DNA of 48,969 nt from Gemmatimonadota bacterium (GTDB lineage Bacteria; Gemmatimonadota; Gemmatimonadetes; Gemmatimonadales; JACORV01), in NCBI GenBank assembly GCA_016179225.1, contig JACORV010000012.1:1-48969 (forward strand). Reading direction: 5' to 3'. Below the pieces are notes generated by a model. The model searched no databases. It had not been told where the DNA came from and saw nothing but the letters and a program-made list of their open reading frames with translations. A program made the translations under genes and the position numbers. Below are positions 32,687 to 41,384 of the stretch, piece after piece. How positions within the stretch are numbered: the stretch's first letter is position 1; each line of letters starts with the position of its first letter.

Positions 32687-34612
32687 CTAGAACACGCTCA
32701 GCTTGTACCCGACGGTCTTGCTGGCCGAGTCCCAGCCATTCACGTAGATGTTGTACGTGCCCGCCGGCATGTTGTTGATCGTGTGGTTCTCCGGATTCCC
32801 CGCGGTCGCGCCGGCGAAGCCGAAGGGGAAGGCTGAGCAGCTCGCGTTGCACACCAGCAGGTCAACGTCGGGATTCGTGGCCCCGCCGGCGCCGGTGCCG
32901 CCCATATCGAGCCGGATCGTCACGGTGACCGCGGTGGCCAGCGTGAAGGCGAAAAAGTCGTCGGCGTCGGTGCCCACACCCTGGCCGTTGCCGTCAACGG
33001 TGCCGTAGATCACGAGCGGGTTGGCCGAGGTCGCGCCGGCAAGACTGATCGCCACCGCGCCGGGAGCGTCGTTCGCAGGCTCATTCCCCTCGGTGGTCGT
33101 GGTGCCGACCGTGATCGTGCCGGCCGTGGACATGGTCGAGACCGTTGCCCCGCTCACCACCACGTTGGTTACCTGAACGGCCGACGTGCCGGAGAGGTTC
33201 GTGAGCAGGTACAGCGTGTCCGAGGCGCGGCGAAGGACGAACGCCTGGCCGCTGTTGATCGTCACGTTGGACGCGTTGGCGCCGCTGGTCGTAAAGTCCG
33301 CGCTCGCCCCACCGATGACCAGGACCGTGTCCAGGAGCCCGGCGGCCCCTAGCTGCACGACCGTGCCGGGGAAGGGCGCCGCGTTGATCGTGCTGCTGCC
33401 GGTGGTCCGCAAGGAGTCAACCACGCTGCCCGTAGCCGTCACGTTGAGGTTGGTGACCTTGACCGTCCCGGCGTAGGCGTTGGTCGAGATGACCACGATC
33501 GAGTCGGCCGTGTTGACCAGCTTCGTGCCGTTCGCGGTCCCAAGCACCACGTTCGAGGAGGTTGTGCTGAAGGTCATGCCTGCGAGCGGCGTCGCTTTGA
33601 TCTCCGTGCTAGCCCCCAGCGGGCCGCTACGAACCACGACTTGCGCATCCGGCAGCGCGGCGGCGTTGACGGTGCTGCTGCCGGACGTGCGGAGCGAATC
33701 GATCGTCGCGCTGGTGGCCGTCACGACCAACGGTCTGACCATCACGGTGCCGGTATACGGCGTGGTCCGAATCGCCACGAGCGAGTCCGCCGAGCGGAAG
33801 ACCAGCGGAGCGTTCACGCCGGCGAGCACGACGTTGGACGCGGCCGCGTCGAACGTCATCCCGGTCGGCGGCGTGACCTTGAGGAGCGTGCCGGCACCGA
33901 ACGTGGCGCTCGTGTTCACCGCCACGTTGGCGGCCGGCAGGGTGGCCTGGGCCACTGTGACGTTCTCCGCGGTGGGGAGCGACGCCAGCGGGACCGCGTT
34001 GGCGCCCGAGCCGCCGCTGAAGAACAGGTTGGTCACCGTTGCCACACCCGTGTAGGGCGCGCGCGCGAGCACCTTGAGAGAAGCGGCGCTCCGCGAGAGC
34101 AGATACGAGGTATTGCCCCCGAGGAGAATGGTCGAGGCCGTCGGATCCCACGCGTAGCCTGCGGGCGCGTTCAGGCTGACCGTATCGCCGGCGACGCTCG
34201 CGGCGCCGGCGGGCACCGTGGTGTTGGGCACCTGGGTCACCCGGACGGAATCGCTCACGCCCCTCGCGGCGACGCGCACCGTCGTGACGGCGCCGTTGTC
34301 CGTGGCGGCGATGATGTAAACTCTGGACGAGCCGTCGTTCGGCAGCTGCTGGGCCGCGACGTGCACGTCCGCGACCGCCGCGTTGTCGGTGGACCAGGAC
34401 GCTCCGGTGATCGGGAGGATGCTTCCCTGGTCGTCAAGGAGGCGCGCCTCGACCAGGACGCTGTCTCCGCTCTTGGCCAAGTACACAGCCGACCTGGACA
34501 GCGAGATCGCCGCCGGGCCGTTGCGCAGCGAGCTCGTCGGGTCGTCGAAGCACCCCGCGATGCCGGCGGTGACCAAGGCAGCCGTGATGAGTCGCACACT
34601 CTGACGCTTCAT
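32687..34612 (-). CDS. Secreted repeat lipoprotein with C-terminal PPC domain
   Basis: A 641-residue exported protein. The signal ends in a lipobox TAGIAGC, with C21 the likely lipidated residue. An Ig-like domain (SLSRSAVYLAKSGDSVLVEA) comes first. Then about four repeats of roughly 95 residues follow, each with a GMTF...SNVVL-type strand, a DSLVAI strand and YTGTVxV (for example TPPTGMTFDAAASNVVLAG and TPLAGMTFSTTSSNVVLG). The last 130 residues form a PPC-like beta sandwich (DADDFFAFTLATAVTVTIRL, NPDVDLLVCN, GTYNIYVNGW), often found at the end of secreted proteins. SD gagga 6-7 nt before the ATG. The function is probably cell-surface binding or structure; the family is not named. Confidence 0.8.
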   Translation of the reverse strand: MKRQSVRLITAALVTAGIAGCFDDPTSSLRNGPAAISLSRSAVYLAKSGDSVLVEARLLDDQGSILPITGASWSTDNAAVADVHVAAQQLPNDGSSRVYIIAATDNGAVTTVRVAARGVSDSVRVTQVPNTTVPAGAASVAGDTVSLNAPAGYAWDPTASTILLGGNTSYLLSRSAASLKVLARAPYTGVATVTNLFFSGGSGANAVPLASLPTAENVTVAQATLPAANVAVNTSATFGAGTLLKVTPPTGMTFDAAASNVVLAGVNAPLVFRSADSLVAIRTTPYTGTVMVRPLVVTATSATIDSLRTSGSSTVNAAALPDAQVVVRSGPLGASTEIKATPLAGMTFSTTSSNVVLGTANGTKLVNTADSIVVISTNAYAGTVKVTNLNVTATGSVVDSLRTTGSSTINAAPFPGTVVQLGAAGLLDTVLVIGGASADFTTSGANASNVTINSGQAFVLRRASDTLYLLTNLSGTSAVQVTNVVVSGATVSTMSTAGTITVGTTTTEGNEPANDAPGAVAISLAGATSANPLVIYGTVDGNGQGVGTDADDFFAFTLATAVTVTIRLDMGGTGAGGATNPDVDLLVCNASCSAFPFGFAGATAGNPENHTINNMPAGTYNIYVNGWDSASKTVGYKLSVF

Positions 34613-34636
34613 GTTTTTCCTCGCTGGTAAGTATGT

Positions 34637-34648
34637 CAGGCGCGCCTG
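34637..34648. promoter_or_regulatory. 12-bp palindrome between the GWxTD and lipoprotein genes
   Basis: CAGGCGCGCCTG is a perfect palindrome, directly after the GWxTD stop codon and about 25 bp before the lipoprotein ATG. It could be a weak hairpin or a protein site. It is one of four palindromes in the gaps of this operon. Confidence 0.5.
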
Positions 34649-36064
34649 TTACCGCTGAATGAAGTGCATCACTTCCGCGATCAGCTGGCTGTCCGTCGTG
34701 AGGCCCCTAATCCAATTGAAGGGGACGTTGTGGTCGTACGCGTTCTCTACCACGTCGTTCGTGCCGGCCAGTACGTAGTGCCCGAAGCTCGTCGCGTCAT
34801 AGAACGCGTAGTACCGTCCCCGGCCGCCGTGCGTGTACAGCCACACCTCGAAAGCCCGCGGATGCGCCTGGGGGCGGCGGAACACCTCCGTCGGCTCCCC
34901 GTACTTCAGGTAGACTCGGCCCCGGTCCGTCCGCCATCCCGGGATCTGCGCCCCGCCACCCTCGCGGTACGCCTGGTTCGCGTGCCGCACGCCGCGGTAG
35001 AACGCCTCCTGCAGCGGATTGTCGGGCGTCGCGGGTGTCGGGTCGCGGTGCCGCCAGAACTCCGCGAGGAAGCGGCGCTTGCCGGCCACTTCCAGGTTCT
35101 CGTAGACGCCGCGCTCGTTGGGTTCCAGCAAGTACGCGAGCGGGGAATACAACGAGTCCAGCGTCTCCTCGCTCAGATCATTGAACGAGCCGGCCGCGGC
35201 CGCCGGTGCGGGGCCCAGGGCCACCGTCGGCCGGTCCGGCCCCATTGAGAACGCGCTTTCGACGGCGGCGGCGGTGTCCTGAAGGACGACCGTCGCGCGC
35301 ACCCGGTAGCTGCCTTCCGGCAGTCCCGCCAGGTCCATCGTGCCGCGCGCCACGCCCCCCGTCGCCCCGACACGCAACTGCTGCGGCGCCGCCCGCACCA
35401 GCGTCCGACCCGCGTCGGTCACCACCTCCAGGTTCAGCTGCGCCGTGCCCCCCGCGAACCCCGGCCACGGGTAGATCTCCGTGTAGTACGTCAGGGCCGC
35501 GGCGCCGAACGTCAGATGGGGTACCGGCCCGGTGCGCAGCACCCACCGACCCCGGCGGATCTCGCCGGGCAGAGGGCTCGCGCTGTCGGCCGCCTCGCGG
35601 GCCGCCGTCGCCAGGAGCAGGTCCGAGACAAGCGGACGCGCCGCGAAGGCGCCGATGTCCGTCACCCGCTCGAGCGCCGCCCCGCCGTCACTGGACGCGC
35701 GCACCGTGATCCGATAGCGGCCTGGAGCCGCGGCGAAGTGGAACGACTCCATCGCCGTGGCGCCCGCAGCGCGAGCGGCGACCGTCGGCAGCTCGCGCGT
35801 CCAATCGTTCCGCACCAACTCCAGGCCGCTGCTGTCGGCGATCACGATCTCCACCCGATACCTGGTCGTCGGGGCGGAGGCCGGGGCGAGCCCAATGAGC
35901 CGGATCTCGCTCGTGCCCTCGATGACGGTAACGCCCGTGCCCGGACTGAAGAAGCGCACCGGCCGCACTGTCACCGCGGAGTCCCCTCCGCCCTGCCAGG
36001 CGGCCACTCTGAGGAGCGCGGCCGCGATCCCCCATGCCACCACTGTCGTCATCATGTCAAACAT
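34649..36064 (-). CDS. GWxTD domain-containing exported protein
   Basis: 471 residues. The N-terminus has a hydrophobic segment (MMTTVVAWGIAAALLRVAAW) that is a signal peptide or anchor. The central part is beta-rich. The C-terminal 180 residues are the GWxTD domain, with IPGWRTDRGRVYLKYGEPTE as its signature, preceded by RFLAEFWRHRDPTPATPDNP. The domain is common in Bacteroidota/Gemmatimonadota-related genomes; its function is unknown. The exact start is unsure, since ATGs occur at residues 1, 4 and 5 and none has a strong SD. Confidence 0.85.
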   Translation of the reverse strand: MFDMMTTVVAWGIAAALLRVAAWQGGGDSAVTVRPVRFFSPGTGVTVIEGTSEIRLIGLAPASAPTTRYRVEIVIADSSGLELVRNDWTRELPTVAARAAGATAMESFHFAAAPGRYRITVRASSDGGAALERVTDIGAFAARPLVSDLLLATAAREAADSASPLPGEIRRGRWVLRTGPVPHLTFGAAALTYYTEIYPWPGFAGGTAQLNLEVVTDAGRTLVRAAPQQLRVGATGGVARGTMDLAGLPEGSYRVRATVVLQDTAAAVESAFSMGPDRPTVALGPAPAAAAGSFNDLSEETLDSLYSPLAYLLEPNERGVYENLEVAGKRRFLAEFWRHRDPTPATPDNPLQEAFYRGVRHANQAYREGGGAQIPGWRTDRGRVYLKYGEPTEVFRRPQAHPRAFEVWLYTHGGRGRYYAFYDATSFGHYVLAGTNDVVENAYDHNVPFNWIRGLTTDSQLIAEVMHFIQR

Positions 36065-36071
36065 CGTGTCC

Positions 36072-36112
36072 CGCCGGCCCGGCGGGGCCCGGAGGCGCCC
36101 GCCGGCCCGGCG
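36072..36112. promoter_or_regulatory. Intergenic stem-loop, 15-bp stem with one mismatch
   Basis: Left arm 36072-36086 and right arm 36098-36112 pair with a single mismatch around an 11-nt loop. It lies between the PorV-like and GWxTD genes. There is no T run, so processing or mRNA stability is more likely than termination. Confidence 0.6.
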
Positions 36113-36121
36113 ACATCAGCA

Positions 36122-37264
36122 TTACCAGCTGAGGCTGACCGTGATCATGTTCGCGTTGCCCAGCAGGCCAAGGTTCCGGTAGGCATAGTCGAAACCGACG
36201 CCCAGGCCGCGCGGATTCCGCTGCCAGCGCAGGCCGCCGCCGGCCGACAGCCCATCGCTGCCGGGTGTCACATTCGAATCGAAGCCGGCGTAAGAGGCCT
36301 GGCTCGCCCCGGGCGGATCCAGGTTGTTGTCCGGCGAAGAGGTGTAGCCCACCCGGCCGGCCACTGAGAAGCCGCTGCTGCCGAGCCCGAGGTTGTACTC
36401 GCCGGCGAAGTTGAACCCGGGGTCGGTGTTGTTGGGCTGCGTGAACTCGCCCAGCATGGTGAGCCGACTCGCCGCGGTGGTGAACACATCGTACGACAGG
36501 CCCACCCGGAAGATCACCGGCAAGCTCCACGACTTCGACTGCAGGCGCGCCGGCTGCGCCTCCTGCGCTTCGTTGCCGACCTCCGATGGGGGCGTCCGGA
36601 TCACCGTGGCGTCGAGAGCGTTGCCGGTGTGCTGGATCGTCGTCCCCAGGTGCTGGATGACGAAGCTCGCGCGCAGCGCGCGGCCGCCGACCAAGGCGTG
36701 GAAGTTCGTGCCGAAATCCAGCGCGAACGCCCGGCCCGTCGTCTTCCCCAGGGCGTCGTTGATGTACTTCGCGTTGATGCCGGCCGCGAAGCGGTCGGAG
36801 AACTGCTGGGCGTAGGTGAAGCCGAGGGCGGTCTCGCTGACGGAGTAGACCTCGCCCGTCGTCCCTTCGGGATCGTCCACGGTGTACACCGGCTGGTCGC
36901 TGAACCCGAAGGTGGTGATCTGGAAGCCGAGCGCCCTGGAGCCCCCGAACGGGATGGCGAAGCCCACCCAACTAAGCCTGGTATCGGCGATGTACGACAT
37001 CGAGGAACCCACGAGGCCCGGCCGGGCCAACTGGGCGAGCCCTGCGGGGTTGTAATACATGGCCGACACATCGGTGGTCAGGGCGGCGAACGAGGCACCC
37101 AGAGCCGCGCCACGCGCCGTCGGAGCCATCAGCAGGAACTCGGCCGCCGTAGTGCCGTAGGGCGTGTTGTCCTGACGGATCGTCGTCTGTTGCGCCGTAG
37201 CCCTTCCGGGAGCGAGGCCCGTCACCAGGACGGCGGCGCCAATTCCGAGAATGATCTTGCGCAT
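36122..37264 (-). CDS. PorV/PorQ-family outer-membrane beta-barrel protein
   Basis: 380 residues. The ATG at 37264 is chosen over the ORF-track GTG (37279) because GGAGG stands 7 nt upstream. Signal peptide to about residue 24 (APGRATAQ). AEFLLMAPTARGAALGASFAALTTDVSAMYYNPAGLAQL is the PorV/PorQ opening, with the family's N-terminal hatch, followed by a FadL-like barrel of alternating strands that ends in ITVSLSW, with an aromatic last residue as in outer-membrane proteins. In type IX secretion PorV carries cargo to the attachment complex. Here it is next to a protein with a T9SS-like C-terminal domain, so a secretion role is likely. Confidence 0.85.
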   Translation of the reverse strand: MRKIILGIGAAVLVTGLAPGRATAQQTTIRQDNTPYGTTAAEFLLMAPTARGAALGASFAALTTDVSAMYYNPAGLAQLARPGLVGSSMSYIADTRLSWVGFAIPFGGSRALGFQITTFGFSDQPVYTVDDPEGTTGEVYSVSETALGFTYAQQFSDRFAAGINAKYINDALGKTTGRAFALDFGTNFHALVGGRALRASFVIQHLGTTIQHTGNALDATVIRTPPSEVGNEAQEAQPARLQSKSWSLPVIFRVGLSYDVFTTAASRLTMLGEFTQPNNTDPGFNFAGEYNLGLGSSGFSVAGRVGYTSSPDNNLDPPGASQASYAGFDSNVTPGSDGLSAGGGLRWQRNPRGLGVGFDYAYRNLGLLGNANMITVSLSW

Positions 37265-37276
37265 CGTGTGCCTCCA

Positions 37277-37307
37277 CACGGGCCAGGGCCTTTCGCCCCG
37301 GCCCGTG
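37277..37307. promoter_or_regulatory. Intergenic stem-loop, 13-bp stem, 5-nt loop
   Basis: cacgggccagggc pairs with gccccggcccgtg with one G-U-type position. It lies between the stop of the 1330-aa protein gene and the PorV-like gene. On the minus strand no T run follows, so it probably modulates rather than ends transcription. Confidence 0.65.
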
Positions 37308-37316
37308 CCGGTTGGG

Positions 37317-40300
37317 TTACTGGGCGAAGTTGACGACCGTAAAGCGGCCGATCCTGGTCCGGCCGTCCGGCGACTCGACGTGATAGAAGTACACGCCGCT
37401 GGCCACGAACTGGTTGTTCCGGTTGCGCAGATCCCAGACCTGCTCGCCGCTACCGGTCGGATCGTTGTGCGTCACGACGTTCACCAGGATCCCGCTGACG
37501 CTATAGATCCGGATGATCGACTGCGCGGGCAGGTTCACGAACCGCAGCACCTTCGAGTTCGGCGTGATCTCGCTGTTGTTCGTCACGTAGTACGGATCGG
37601 GAACCGTGTGGATCCGCCGCATCATCGAATCCGACGTGACCGTCGGCGTGAACGACGTGCCCTCGTACGCGATCCGCACGTGCATCCCGGGGACGGCCGG
37701 CGGGCGCTCAGCAGCCCGGTAGCTGTACGTCCCGCCCGACTGCGAGCTGGTCCGCACCGCGCCGGTGTAATACCGGACGTTCCAGACCGTGCCCGCCGCC
37801 GGAAGGGCCGTCATCTCCATGATGAAGGTGTGGCCGGCCAGGTACATGATGAATCCGTTGCCCGTCGCGGCCGCGGTGGCCAATGAAGCGGCGCTCCCAC
37901 CAACCGTAGCGATGGGGCTGAGCGTGGCCGTGTTCTGGAGCGGAGCGGTCGAGCCGCCGCACTCGCCGATAAGCGCCGGGGCCGGCTCGATGCAGTAGAT
38001 GTCGCCCCAGGTCAGGACATTATTGCGGCCGTCACGGGTGTTGGCCGCCGGCACAGCCGCGAACGACGCGTCCGTGAGGAAGCCCCACGACCCGCGGATC
38101 ATCGGATGGAACGGCACCTGGACGCCGTGGGTGATGTCCACGATCGAGTCCACCGTGCCGCCGGCGCCCCAGTACATCTGGAAGTCGGCCGCCCGCTTGG
38201 TGTAGGCCGTGATGGCTTCGAAATTCCGGCCCGGGACGCTGCTCGTGGTGTTGTACGACTGGAGCGTCATCACCGCTGTTACGCCGGGCAGCGAGCCCGC
38301 CGTGCGGTTCGGATTGCTCACCACCGGGGAGCCGCCGCACGCCCCGAAATAGCACATGCCCAGGTTGGGGTCGGGCGTGTTCTCGTTGGGCGTTCCGGCC
38401 CACCAGCGCGGCCCGTTGTACGCCGACCGCGTGGGGTCTCCATTGGCATCGCCGCGGGCCTGGTTGGTCAGGCGCCAGACGCCGGGCACGGTGAATTCCA
38501 GGCTGCCGAACAACGAGAAGTTCGAACCCGCGCCGAAGCGGGCGTTTTGCGCCGGGTCCACCGGCGCCGCCTCGAACGCGGTGATGAAGCTAAAGTCCGA
38601 GCTGAACGCGTCTATGCTGACCGGGATCTCCAGCGTGTCCGTCCCGGCGGCCCCAGCGACGCGCAGGTAGTATGCGCCGTCAATGCCGTTTAGCGACGCG
38701 CCGGGAACCACCGAGTCGAAGAACAGCTCCAGATTGCCCGAGCCGCTGATGATCTGCGGCACGAAGGCGGCGAAGCCCAACGCCATGTCGGTCGGCGGGA
38801 ACGGTCCGGAGAAGATGCCCGTCACCGGATCGATGGTGGGCACCGGGATGTCGGGAACGACGCTGCCGTCGGCGCGGATGAACTGCGGCGCGCCGAGGCT
38901 GCCTGCGGTCTCCTGGCCTGACGCCGACCGCGGGGTGATCGACTTGGTCACCAGCGGCGAGGACAGGCTCGAGGGGCCCGAGGCCAGGCTGTTCACGTCG
39001 AACGCAGTCACGGCGTAGAAGTAGCGGTAGCCGTTCCTCACCGAGTTGTCCTCGTACGCGAACGGCACGCCGGTGTCCTGGAGGCCGGGGAAGCCGGAGC
39101 CACCACCGGTTACGGCCGTGTCGGCCACGGTGATAAGCACGGTGCCGTTTGCCAGCGCCACGCGGCCCTGGGCGGCGACCTGCACCGCGCCGGGGAACGA
39201 CGGACCGAGGACCGCCAGCGGGATTTCGTGGTAGTTCACATACGGCGGCGCCGTGGCGAACGTCGCGGGGCACGAAGCCGTGATCCCCAGCTCCGGCGCG
39301 CACTGGTTGGCGCCGTCGGCGTTGTTGTAGTCACCGTTGAAGAAGGCGCCCGTGTAGTCGCGGATCGCCGGATGTTCCGCGGTAGTCTTGTAGTCGAACT
39401 GGGCGATCATCTCCATGGTCGCGGGGCTGCGGCCACGCCAGACCCGGTAGCCTTCGACGTCGAACTCACGGAAGTTGGGGTCAAAGAGCTGGCCCGACGC
39501 CGGGTTGCTCGCGACCGCGAAATACGGATCGCCCACTGTTTCCGTGTTCGACGCACGCCACACGACCGTCACCCGGTTGTTCGAAGGGACCAGATAGAAG
39601 TCCGGTGCCTCCGGGGCGAACGGCAGCAGGAACTGGTTGTCGAACACGCCCTGCGCCACCAGCGCCTTGTCCAGCAGCGAGCCCCTGACGACGCTGATCT
39701 CCCTCGGGATGCTGAGCACGGTGACGTCGTTCCGGATGACGGTTCGCGGCTGTTCGATCACGCCGTTGCCGTTCAAGTCGGCGTGACTGACCCATCCCAT
39801 GGTCCGGTCGATCAACCGAAGGGTGTCCAGCCCGGTGACCAGCCGGTCGCCCGCCGGGACGATCCCTGGCAGGAGGTTGGTGTTGCCGATGTACGGCCCG
39901 AGGCTGTAGGTCGGCGCGCCCGGGTTCGTCAACAGGGCGGGTGCCGCCATGTACGCCACCACGACCACCGATGTCTGGCCGGGGGCCAGGCTGAAGGGGC
40001 CGCTCGACTGCATGGTGCGCTGGTCCGAGGGCGCCTGCGTCAGGAAGCACAGGCGGCGCGCCGGAACATACTGGCAACTGTTGTTGTCACCAAAGGTCGG
40101 GCTGGCCGTACCCTGCATGTACCGGTAGCCCTGGGTAATGTTGATTGGGTCAGGGAAGAGCGAGTTGGGCGCCGACGGGTTGGTATAGGTCGAGAAAATG
40201 GTGATGCCGAATTCCTGGTTGGTCGCCGGGTCGATCGGGCTCTTGAGGTACTTCACGCCCACGAAGCCCGGGGCGGAGGCGAACGGCGGGGTGAAGATGT

Positions 40301-41309
40301 TCGGCGGGAACTGCCAGGTCGACTCCCGCCAATCCGACTTCCAGGTGACGCCCAGCGAGAACGGCAGCGCCGCGGAGGCATAGTTGTTGGTCGCGTCGCC
40401 GACGTCCATGTCGGCCGTGAACGCGACGAACATGTTGTCGATGGTGTAGCCGGCGTCGGGGATCGCGACGTTGAACGCCGCCTCGGACTGCGACTGGAAG
40501 AGGTCTCCCAGCGCACCCACCTCGGCGATGTCCGCGGCGGTGTATCCCAGGCTGGACAGGCCGGCGTACGCGCCCGACGAGGCCCTGGCGGTGATGTTGG
40601 TGAACCGGAAGATGAAGTAGATGAGGTCTTCATTGCCGGTGGGGAAGTTCCACGCCAGCGACCGCTGCTCGACCAGCACACCCATCGTGTGGCTGCGGCC
40701 CGTCACGAGGCTCGGGGCGCCGTCCCAGTAGCGCATCCACGTGTCCTGCTGCGAGACGTTCGCGCGGCACTCCGTGAGATCACCCGCGAGGCACTCCGGT
40801 TTAATGAGGGACGGGTGGAAAAGGGAGGTGTCCCGCACGTAGGCCGCCGACGGCCAGTTTGCGACGTCGTCGCTGTTGAGCGAGTTGTAGATCCCGGTCA
40901 GGCCCTGCATGTGCTCGGCCGGGCCCCGGGTATCAATCGCCCAGGCCCCGACGGTGTCGCCCGCCCACGCGAAGCCGGCGTTGGCCGGGATGATGCCGGC
41001 GAGCTGGATGCCGGTGTTGAAGACGTACTGGTCCGGCGTACCGCGCGGCCACGACCCGCCGCCCAGCACCGGGCTGCCGGTCACGTCCGTGCAGACGTTG
41101 CCCGCGTCCGTCAGACCGCAGTAGAAGCGGTTGACCTCGAGGCTCAGGCTGGGCGCCCCGGCGAAGAGCTGGAAGCCGCGCCGGGCCGCTGCGCGCGCCC
41201 GGGGACCCGGGCGCTCAGGGCGAGTGGCCTGCGCGGTGCTAGCGGCGAGCACCGACACTCCGCCCACCAGCACACCGGCCATCGCCAACCGCTGTAGAAC
41301 ATTCGTCAT
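37317..41309 (-). CDS. Large secreted protein with T9SS type A/FlgD-like C-terminal domain
   Basis: 1330 residues. Signal peptide to about residue 28 (GVSVLAASTAQA). The bulk is beta-rich with few charged residues and no catalytic motif I recognise. A fibronectin-like strand pattern appears mid-protein (YRYFYAVTAFDVNSLASGPS), and scattered Cys pairs suggest disulfides. The last 85 residues match a T9SS sorting/FlgD-Ig fold: IIRIYSVSGILVNVV, EQVWDLRNRNNQFVASGVYF and IGRFTVVN. SD ggagt 7 nt before the ATG. It lies between a TonB-dependent receptor and a PorV-like protein, a layout that suggests export through a PorV-dependent route and a surface role with the receptor. Confidence 0.85.
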   Translation of the reverse strand: MTNVLQRLAMAGVLVGGVSVLAASTAQATRPERPGPRARAAARRGFQLFAGAPSLSLEVNRFYCGLTDAGNVCTDVTGSPVLGGGSWPRGTPDQYVFNTGIQLAGIIPANAGFAWAGDTVGAWAIDTRGPAEHMQGLTGIYNSLNSDDVANWPSAAYVRDTSLFHPSLIKPECLAGDLTECRANVSQQDTWMRYWDGAPSLVTGRSHTMGVLVEQRSLAWNFPTGNEDLIYFIFRFTNITARASSGAYAGLSSLGYTAADIAEVGALGDLFQSQSEAAFNVAIPDAGYTIDNMFVAFTADMDVGDATNNYASAALPFSLGVTWKSDWRESTWQFPPNIFTPPFASAPGFVGVKYLKSPIDPATNQEFGITIFSTYTNPSAPNSLFPDPINITQGYRYMQGTASPTFGDNNSCQYVPARRLCFLTQAPSDQRTMQSSGPFSLAPGQTSVVVVAYMAAPALLTNPGAPTYSLGPYIGNTNLLPGIVPAGDRLVTGLDTLRLIDRTMGWVSHADLNGNGVIEQPRTVIRNDVTVLSIPREISVVRGSLLDKALVAQGVFDNQFLLPFAPEAPDFYLVPSNNRVTVVWRASNTETVGDPYFAVASNPASGQLFDPNFREFDVEGYRVWRGRSPATMEMIAQFDYKTTAEHPAIRDYTGAFFNGDYNNADGANQCAPELGITASCPATFATAPPYVNYHEIPLAVLGPSFPGAVQVAAQGRVALANGTVLITVADTAVTGGGSGFPGLQDTGVPFAYEDNSVRNGYRYFYAVTAFDVNSLASGPSSLSSPLVTKSITPRSASGQETAGSLGAPQFIRADGSVVPDIPVPTIDPVTGIFSGPFPPTDMALGFAAFVPQIISGSGNLELFFDSVVPGASLNGIDGAYYLRVAGAAGTDTLEIPVSIDAFSSDFSFITAFEAAPVDPAQNARFGAGSNFSLFGSLEFTVPGVWRLTNQARGDANGDPTRSAYNGPRWWAGTPNENTPDPNLGMCYFGACGGSPVVSNPNRTAGSLPGVTAVMTLQSYNTTSSVPGRNFEAITAYTKRAADFQMYWGAGGTVDSIVDITHGVQVPFHPMIRGSWGFLTDASFAAVPAANTRDGRNNVLTWGDIYCIEPAPALIGECGGSTAPLQNTATLSPIATVGGSAASLATAAATGNGFIMYLAGHTFIMEMTALPAAGTVWNVRYYTGAVRTSSQSGGTYSYRAAERPPAVPGMHVRIAYEGTSFTPTVTSDSMMRRIHTVPDPYYVTNNSEITPNSKVLRFVNLPAQSIIRIYSVSGILVNVVTHNDPTGSGEQVWDLRNRNNQFVASGVYFYHVESPDGRTRIGRFTVVNFAQ

Positions 41310-41337
41310 TATCCGAACTCCTTGCCAGTTGTCCGGC

Positions 41338-41370
41338 GGCGGCGCCGCGCCCTTGGCGCGCGGCGTCGCC
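41338..41370. promoter_or_regulatory. Intergenic stem-loop, 13-bp stem, 7-nt loop
   Basis: Arms 41338-41350 and 41358-41370 pair with one G-U. It sits in the 75-bp gap between the TonB-dependent receptor stop and the 1330-aa protein start. It could uncouple expression of the receptor from the downstream genes. Confidence 0.6.
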
Positions 41371-41384
41371 CCCGTTCACGTGCG